A stretch of DNA of 64,000 nucleotides. Source: Ignavibacteria bacterium. GTDB lineage: Bacteria > Bacteroidota > Ignavibacteria > Tepidaquicellales > Tepidaquicellaceae. The notes below the pieces were generated by a model. That model was given only the letters and a program-made list of their open reading frames with translations, made no database searches and had not been told where the DNA came from. Both the position numbers and the translations under genes were made by a program. This document shows positions 58,101 through 64,000 of the stretch, piece after piece. The stretch covers positions 558,001 to 622,000 of the forward strand of contig JADJMZ010000003.1 of NCBI GenBank assembly GCA_016709315.1, written 5' to 3'. Numbering within the stretch: the stretch's first letter is position 1; the number at the start of each line of letters is the position of its first letter.

Positions 58101-59010
58101 GCAGTACTTTCTATTACAGAATAACAGCCAGAACAAACGACATAAATCAAAGCTGGACTTCAAATATTCTTTCCGGAAGAAGTCTTGATAATATTGCGCC
58201 GCTGATGGTATCAGCATTTGCTGCAGAAGCACCGGCACAGATGTAAATCTCAACTGGGACTTCAATTCCGCGCCGGATCTTCTTAACTATGTTTTATTCA
58301 GAAGTGTCAGCCCTACCATTGATCCATATACAGCTACTCCGCTAACTGCTGTTACTGCAACTACATACCTTGATATTTCACCATTGCCCGGAGCATATTA
58401 TTACTTCATAGTTGCGCAGGACATTCACGGAAATTACAGCCCCGTGGCTGTGACGCAAAGACCGGTCGTTACTTTAAATCTTACAATGCTGATACAGGGA
58501 TTTTATAATTCCACTACTAACTTAATGATTCAGGATACCGCAAGAGTTTATTTGAGAAACAGCACGGCACCTTATGCAATAGTTGATTCTGCAATAGCAC
58601 AATTAAGCAATGCAGGCGCCGGTGTTTTTTCATTTGGAAATGCAGTTAACGGAGTAAATTACTATATACAGTTGAAGCATAGAAATTCTATTGAAACATG
58701 GAGCAAGACGGTTCAGACATTTACAGGAAGCTCGCTCACATACAATTTTACTACAGCAAAAACTCAGGCATATGGAGACAATTTAAAACAGGTTGATACA
58801 TCGCCGGTTCGCTTTGCAGCATTTAGCGGAGATGTTAATCAGGACGGAACAATAGATGCAACAGATCTGAGCAGAGTTGATAATGATGCTTTTAATTCAC
58901 TTTCAGGATATGTACCTGCAGATGTAACCGGAGATAATTTTGTAGATGCACAGGATGTAAGCATTGTTGATAATAATGCGTTCAGTTCAGTGAGTGTTGT
59001 CTCACCTTAA
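55154..59010 (+). CDS. Exported 14-unit FG-GAP (integrin-alpha-like) protein with dockerin-like module (frameshift near 58225)
   Basis: Signal peptide (TGMILILYSVTYSVMS). From about residue 100, fourteen FG-GAP units of about 58 residues, each with a calcium-loop DVNGDGYSDVIVG and TGRAYIYFGG. Units 1-14 make two seven-bladed propellers; unit 7 is the most divergent (YLYDYFMKGNIIPE), at the expected border. A fibronectin-type region follows, and the frame breaks near 58225 (CACCGGCACAG): the next frame resumes as TDVNLNWDFNSAPDLLN. The alternative module ends it (QGFYNSTTNLMIQDTARVYL, HRNSIETWSK, DVNQDGTIDATD, final VVSP). One missing or extra base separates a protein of about 1285 residues. 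Confidence 0.88.
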
Positions 59011-59779
59011 TTTGGAATTTGGAATGTCGAATTTGGAATTTATTGATTTTACCCTGCCCGCTTTAGACAGGTAAACCTCGAGGCATAGATTTTTGATTGA
59101 TGATTTTAGATTTTAAATCACAAAGCTAAATTCGTAATTCGTAATTCGTAATTCGTAATTCGTATTTCGTAATTCGTAATTCGTAATTCGTAATTTTTAA
59201 TTTAATAAAAAAAGCTCTCATCATAAATTATTGCATTTATTTCCCTAATGAAAAACAAGATACATTTACTTGTCAGGATATAAAACTCTACGGGTAATTT
59301 TATTAGGACTTTATTAAGTTATTTTCAGCTCTTTATTCTTTCTGATAATTGCTGTCTTTTAAAATGTATCCCTGTATTATGACTGAAGTTTTGATTTTGT
59401 CTTGATTTTAGAAGTATGGAAATTAATTTTGATCTCATATTATATTTTTCGAATCCCAAATATTCTTTTCATATAACAGATTAATTCAATCTACCCCAAG
59501 GTTTGAATAATTATTTTAAAAAAATTTCACTTTAATAATTTTATCTGATTATGTTTTAAAATAACTCAGATTGACCGTTTGAAACAATTAAATGACAAAA
59601 TAAAATACAGATTAACAGATTATTATTTGCTGGTCAGATATTTTTAAACAAATCTGTGAATCAGTGTTAAAAAATAAGTTAATATAATTATCTGTCAACT
59701 TTAAATATATAAATCAGATATAATTAATTACTGAAACAAACCTCAATAATTGTTTTTTACTAAATTTAAAATAATCAAA
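59011..59779. other. 769-bp gap with heptamer arrays and repeat block B1
   Basis: It holds ATTTGGA words (59010-59040), a GC-rich element at 59055-59085 (TGCCCGC ... CGAGGCA), a GTAATTC heptamer array (59126-59195), and block B1 (about 59199-59376). Block B1 recurs at 61828-62003, with CATAAATTATTGCATTTATT and CAGCTCTTTATTC as shared landmarks. The remaining 400 bp is AT-rich, with nothing recognisable. Confidence 0.75.
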
Positions 59780-61690
59780 ATGAAAAATTTGTTTAACATT
59801 TTTGCGGGAATATTAATATTCTCAGGAACATTAAGTGCACAGTGTTTGAATGTTTATAACTGCTGGTTAAACAAGTATGGCGGGACCGGAAACAATAAAG
59901 ACAGTTTTTATGGTGTACAAGTAAGCAAGACTTCCGGAAATGTTTTTGTAACGGGTGAGACTTACAATTCCGGAGGAGCCAATGCTGATTATATAACCGT
60001 TAAATACAGTCCGGCAGGTGATACTCTCTGGGCAAGAGTATATAACGGTACAGGAAACGGAAACGATGTTGCTCATTCCATTGCAATAGATGATTCGGAT
60101 AATGTTTACGTGACTGGAGAAAGTAAAGGAGTTTCTCCGAACGGAGTGGATTATGTAACAATTAAATACAATTCATCGGGTGTTGAGAAATGGGTGAACA
60201 GATACAACGGACCTTCAGGAAACGGTGATTTTGCATATTCTGTTTTTGTGGATGCATTCCGAAATGTTTATGTTACAGGCTCGGCTCATTTTGGCGGAGG
60301 AAATCAAATGGACTTTCTAACAATCAAATATAACTCAAACGGGGCTGTATTATGGATTAGGAATTATGATTTCGGTTCAAGTGATTTTGCAAATAAAGTG
60401 ATAGTTGACAATGCAAAGAACGTATATGTGATCGGATACAGTATAAGTACTGCAAACACAGGTCACGACTACAGGACTATTAAGTATGATTCTTCCGGTA
60501 ATTTGAAATGGACAAAAATGTTTAATTATTTATCCAGCAGCACGGATGAACCATCAGACATTGCTGTTGATAACTCAGGAAATGTTTATGTAACAGGCAC
60601 TAGCAGGACAACTGTGTCGTTTTATTCAACGATAAAATATAATTCATCCGGAGATTCTGTCTGGTATAAATATTATGTGAACATAGGAGAAGGAAATCAG
60701 GCAAATGCGATACTTCTCGACACAGTTGGAAATGTTTATGTAACAGGTACAAGCGGAGGATATCAGTCAAATGATGATTTTGCAACCGTAAAATATAATT
60801 CGGTCACAGGTCAGGAAATGTGGAGTAAAAGATATAACGGTACAGGTAATGGTTCGGATAGAGCAACTTCTTTAGTGCAGGGTAAAAACGGTAAGATTTT
60901 TGTAGGGGGAGGAAGTTTTGGGAATGGGACGGGTGATGACTTTGTAATAGTAGAATATGATATAAATACCGGAGATACTTGTTTTGTAAGCAGATTTTCG
61001 TTAGCGGGAGGAGAGTCCATTAATGCAATGTCAATAAATTTTGACAAGGGTTATATATATGCCTGTGGTCAGACGACTGCCGGAACAGGTTTTTATGATG
61101 CGTTGACATCACGATACTGTCTGCTTGGAGTCGTCAATTCTGTTTATAAAATTTATGCATCAATAGAAGGGTATTATAATCCTGCTTTAAATTCTATGAA
61201 TATGAAAGATACTGTAAGAGCATACCTGAGGAAAATTTCTTCACCTTTTGAAGTTGTGGATTCTGCTATTGCTGTTCTTGATTCAGCAACACTTTTAATG
61301 ACGTGCGTATTTAATAACTCTGCATCCGGGAATTATTATATAGTTCTCAAACAAAGAAACACAATAGAAACATGGAGCAAATCAGGAGGTGAAACGTTTG
61401 TCTGCGGGACTGAAATGAACTATGACTATACTAATTCCGTTACCAAGGCTTTTGGAAATAATATGAAACTGGTAGATACTTCTCCGGTAAGATTTGCAAT
61501 TTACAGCGGTGACGTTAACCAGGAAGGAACTATAGATGCTTCAGATCTTAGTGAAACTGATAATGATGCCTTCAGTTCTGTTAGCGGATATGTCAGGACT
61601 GATGTAACGGGAGACTATTTTGTAGATGCTGCAGATGTGAGTATTGTGGATAATAATGCGTTCAGTTCAGTGAGCGCGGTAACACCGTGA
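59780..61690 (+). CDS. Exported 8-unit SBBP propeller protein with dockerin-like module
   Basis: 636 residues. I start at ATG 59780 (MKNLFNIFAGILIFSG); the frame from 59750 adds ten residues before the signal peptide without support. Eight SBBP units (DYVTIKYNSSGVEKW, NVYVTGSAHFGGGNQMDFL) form the propeller, more divergent than in the two T9SS-tail relatives. Residues about 459-636 are the alternative module (EGYYNPALNSMNMKDTVRAY, KQRNTIETWSKSGG, DVNQEGTIDASD, DVTGDYFVDAAD, final AVTP). It shows that the same propeller type can carry either C-terminal module. Confidence 0.9.
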   Translation: MKNLFNIFAGILIFSGTLSAQCLNVYNCWLNKYGGTGNNKDSFYGVQVSKTSGNVFVTGETYNSGGANADYITVKYSPAGDTLWARVYNGTGNGNDVAHSIAIDDSDNVYVTGESKGVSPNGVDYVTIKYNSSGVEKWVNRYNGPSGNGDFAYSVFVDAFRNVYVTGSAHFGGGNQMDFLTIKYNSNGAVLWIRNYDFGSSDFANKVIVDNAKNVYVIGYSISTANTGHDYRTIKYDSSGNLKWTKMFNYLSSSTDEPSDIAVDNSGNVYVTGTSRTTVSFYSTIKYNSSGDSVWYKYYVNIGEGNQANAILLDTVGNVYVTGTSGGYQSNDDFATVKYNSVTGQEMWSKRYNGTGNGSDRATSLVQGKNGKIFVGGGSFGNGTGDDFVIVEYDINTGDTCFVSRFSLAGGESINAMSINFDKGYIYACGQTTAGTGFYDALTSRYCLLGVVNSVYKIYASIEGYYNPALNSMNMKDTVRAYLRKISSPFEVVDSAIAVLDSATLLMTCVFNNSASGNYYIVLKQRNTIETWSKSGGETFVCGTEMNYDYTNSVTKAFGNNMKLVDTSPVRFAIYSGDVNQEGTIDASDLSETDNDAFSSVSGYVRTDVTGDYFVDAADVSIVDNNAFSSVSAVTP

Positions 61691-61759
61691 TTTTGATTTG
61701 GAATTTGGAATTTCGGATTTGGAATTTATGATTTTAGATTTCAAATCACAAAACTAAAT

Positions 61760-62003
61760 TAATAACTCGTAATTCGTAACTCGTAATTCGTAACTCGTAA
61801 TTCGTAATTCGTATTTCGTAATTTTTAATTTAATAAAAAAAGCTCTTAATCATAAATTATTGCATTTATTTCCCTGATGAAACAGGATACATTTACATTG
61901 TTAGGATATAAAACTTTACGGGTAAATTTTATTAGAAATTTAACAAGATATTTTTCAGCTCTTTATTCATTCTGTTAATCGCTGTTTTTAAAATGCATCC
62001 GTT
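61760..62003. repeat. GTAATTC heptamer array and repeat block B2
   Basis: A GTAATTC/GTAACTC heptamer array (61760-61825) is followed by a block of about 175 bp related to 59199-59376. The 61691-62046 gap also has ATTTGGA words just after the stop (61695-61730), and a GGAGGT ribosome site at 62035 for the next gene. Confidence 0.82.
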
Positions 62004-62046
62004 TAGTTGTTTTTATCACTAACAATTAAGTCCGGAGGTTAGCAAT

Positions 62047-64000
62047 ATGAAAACTAAGCATAAGGGATATTTCTCACTAATATTCCGAATCATGCTTATT
62101 CCGGTTTTATGCTTACTCACAGGAATAAGCATCATTAAAGAAAATTCTATATTCTCTTCAGATACATCCGCAGATCTAAAATTCAAAACAAATCAAAATG
62201 AAAACGACAGTCAGACATTTCCGCGGCTTTATTGCCCGGAAACGCCTTTACTCTTCCAGACCGGTACGGACAGGTTCGGGAAAGAAGAGAGGCAAATAGA
62301 TGATGACTGGTATAATAAAGTATCCGGAACAATCAGGAATGATGAATATAACATCACGTACGATGAAAAGTCCGGAACGTATCAGTCGCCAAACCGCGCA
62401 AACAATTTGCGCTTCATATATAACAGGGACGGATTCACAGCTAAGGCGCGTGACGCTGAGTGTGAGCCGGAAAATTCAGATAATTGGAGTATTAAGTTTA
62501 AAGTTGAAATTGAAAAGTTAAGACTGGAAAACAAAGTGCTGCAGATTTCAGGAGGCAATGCATCAATAGAAGATGAAAATATCAGAATTGATTATACAAA
62601 TGATATATCAGGAATGAGACAGGATTTCATAATTAAGAACAAGCCGGAAGGCGAAGCCAGACTCAGATTAGACATGTCTGCTGAAACTAAACTTAAGATG
62701 ATCATTGGTGCTGATGCTTTGATGTTCAAAGACAGGAAAGGCATAGAGAAGATGAAGTACACATCGCTCAAATGCTGGGACGCAGAAGGGAAAGAGCTTC
62801 GAGCTTACTTCGATAAGAATTCCATTTCTCCTAAGAAAACTTTCCGCTCAGGATTCTCAATTGTCGTCAACGATGATTCCGCAGTCTATCCCGTTACCAT
62901 CGATCCGCTTTCAACTTCGCCAGACTGGACAGCAGAAGGTGATCAGGATTTTGCGCACTTCGGAATGTGTGTATCTACAGCAGGTGATGTAAATGGTGAC
63001 GGATATTCGGATGTCATAATAGGCGCGGAATACTATTCGAATGGGGAATTTCAGGAAGGCAGAGCATATGTTTATTATGGTTTTGCAACGGGTCTGTCAA
63101 CTTCCCCGAATTGGATTGCCGAAATCAATCAGGCCGGAGCCTTATTTGGAAATGAAGTTGCCACAGCAGGTGATGTTAATGGCGATGGGTACTCTGATGT
63201 AATTGTAGGCGCTCCCAGATATGATAACGGGGAAACGAATGAAGGAAGAGCTTATGTCTATCACGGCTCTGCAACAGGATTGTCGGTAACGCCCAACTGG
63301 ATCGGTGAATGCAATCAGGCGGAAGCTTTGTATGGTCATTTCCTTTCAAGTGCAGGCGATGTGAACGGTGACGGGTATTCAGATATTATCATTTCAGCTG
63401 AAAGTTTTGATAATGATCTCAATAACGAAGGAAGAGTTTACGCATACTTTGGATCTTCAGCAGGCTTATCTGCATCGCCAAATTGGTTTGTTGAAGGAAA
63501 TCAATCCGAAATACAGTTCGGGCGACTAAGCTCAGGAGACCTCAACGGAGACGGATACTCGGACATACTCATCGGAGCGAATACTTACAATAATGGCCAA
63601 ACGAACGAGGGCAAGATTTGGGCTTATTACGGATCAGCGTTGGGACTGCCGGCTTCAGCAAATTGGGAATTCGAAAGCAATATGGAAAATGCTTACCTTG
63701 GCTGGGGATTGAGTGCAGCAGGCGATGTAAACGGCGATGGATATTGTGATGTTGCCGCAGGCGCACCCTACTATCAGGGCACAGGGCGAGTGTATATATT
63801 TCATGGGTCATCAACCGGATTGCAGGCAACTCCGAATCATACAATCGAAAGTGATCAGGCTAACAGTGAATTCGGAGGTTCGGTTTTCACGGCAGGCGAT
63901 GTGAATGGTGATGGTTACTCGGATTTCCTAATTGGTTCTGTACTCTATAGCAATGGAGAATTCAAAGAAGGAAGAGCTTATGTGCATTTAGGCTCAGCTT
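62047..64000 (+). CDS. Exported FG-GAP (integrin-alpha-like) protein, 3' end outside window
   Basis: Open from ATG 62047 (GGAGGT 7 bases upstream) to the window end, at least 651 residues. Signal peptide (FSLIFRIMLIPVLCLLTGIS), an N-terminal beta domain of about 250 residues (SGTIRNDEYNITYDEKSG, LQISGGNASIEDENIRIDY), then FG-GAP units with AGDVNGDGYSDVIIGAEYY. Six are visible (the second at residue about 375, the sixth near 615), and they alternate with GRAYVYYGFATGLSTSPNW, which is typical of the bacterial VCBS/FG-GAP subfamily. The units differ from those of the 55154 gene. Integrin-like calcium-binding propellers often mediate adhesion. The gene is missing from simple ORF searches because it has no stop in the window. 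Confidence 0.9.
   Translation, partial: MKTKHKGYFSLIFRIMLIPVLCLLTGISIIKENSIFSSDTSADLKFKTNQNENDSQTFPRLYCPETPLLFQTGTDRFGKEERQIDDDWYNKVSGTIRNDEYNITYDEKSGTYQSPNRANNLRFIYNRDGFTAKARDAECEPENSDNWSIKFKVEIEKLRLENKVLQISGGNASIEDENIRIDYTNDISGMRQDFIIKNKPEGEARLRLDMSAETKLKMIIGADALMFKDRKGIEKMKYTSLKCWDAEGKELRAYFDKNSISPKKTFRSGFSIVVNDDSAVYPVTIDPLSTSPDWTAEGDQDFAHFGMCVSTAGDVNGDGYSDVIIGAEYYSNGEFQEGRAYVYYGFATGLSTSPNWIAEINQAGALFGNEVATAGDVNGDGYSDVIVGAPRYDNGETNEGRAYVYHGSATGLSVTPNWIGECNQAEALYGHFLSSAGDVNGDGYSDIIISAESFDNDLNNEGRVYAYFGSSAGLSASPNWFVEGNQSEIQFGRLSSGDLNGDGYSDILIGANTYNNGQTNEGKIWAYYGSALGLPASANWEFESNMENAYLGWGLSAAGDVNGDGYCDVAAGAPYYQGTGRVYIFHGSSTGLQATPNHTIESDQANSEFGGSVFTAGDVNGDGYSDFLIGSVLYSNGEFKEGRAYVHLGSA

Noticed and set aside
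36264..61690. Cellulosome system because of dockerin-like domains
   Set aside because: No cohesin or scaffoldin is visible, and the module lies on non-enzymatic propellers as well as a chitinase.

Overview
The window is about 64 kb of AT-rich chromosome that looks like Ignavibacteria or a close relative in the Bacteroidota/Chlorobiota. The pointers are many secreted proteins ending in a type IX secretion (T9SS) sorting domain of the NYPNPFNP type, promoter boxes of the TAnnTTTG kind used in that phylum, a PorV/PorQ-like outer-membrane protein, and an Hdr-Flox electron-bifurcation operon. No rRNA, tRNA, CRISPR array, transposase or phage gene was seen.

Layout. (1) 1-11.6 kb: mostly minus-strand envelope genes: two M14 carboxypeptidases with T9SS tails, small beta-barrel proteins, a PorV/PorQ-like protein, a fatty-acid desaturase and a duplicated small lipoprotein, one copy broken. 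(2) 11.8-21.0 kb: the metabolic core. A minus-strand SthA-like transhydrogenase stands divergent from hdrC-hdrB-hdrA-floxD-floxC-floxB-floxA. This set should couple NAD(P)H oxidation to ferredoxin and disulfide reduction by flavin-based bifurcation. (3) 21.2-46.3 kb: an island of large repetitive exported proteins. Five sortilin/BNR-like propeller proteins and two SBBP propeller proteins carry T9SS tails. It also holds a formylglycine-generating-enzyme-like protein, a 137-residue mini-cargo, a beta-helix giant and a BNR protein. (4) 46.7-55 kb: a B12-binding radical SAM protein facing a YiiX-like cysteine hydrolase, a caspase-like lipoprotein, a GH18 chitinase-like protein and an unknown 485-residue protein. 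(5) 55-64 kb: FG-GAP (integrin-alpha-like) and SBBP proteins, the last running off the window.

Cross-cutting structure. Eight genes are preceded by the same 45-bp promoter: two 11-bp direct repeats (TTGACAATTCT, then ATGACAATTGG), 15 bases, then TAnnTTTG, always with identical spacing. The reverse strand of the repeats resembles a Pho box. The exported proteins use one of two C-terminal modules: the T9SS tail, or a roughly 180-residue beta-rich plus dockerin-like module found five times. Propeller unit counts are fixed at 7 or 14 for the BNR and FG-GAP types and at 8 for SBBP. Arrays of 7-, 8-, 10- and 14-bp repeats follow many stop codons, and the same 7-bp words spell part of the coding sequence of the T9SS tails. 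Small GC-rich repeats have inserted in frame into two tails, and broken tail remnants lie downstream of three genes.

About a dozen single-base frameshifts break otherwise well-conserved genes (sthA, hdrC, hdrA, floxC and others). Many are probably sequencing or assembly errors, so those genes are described as single units with the break position given.
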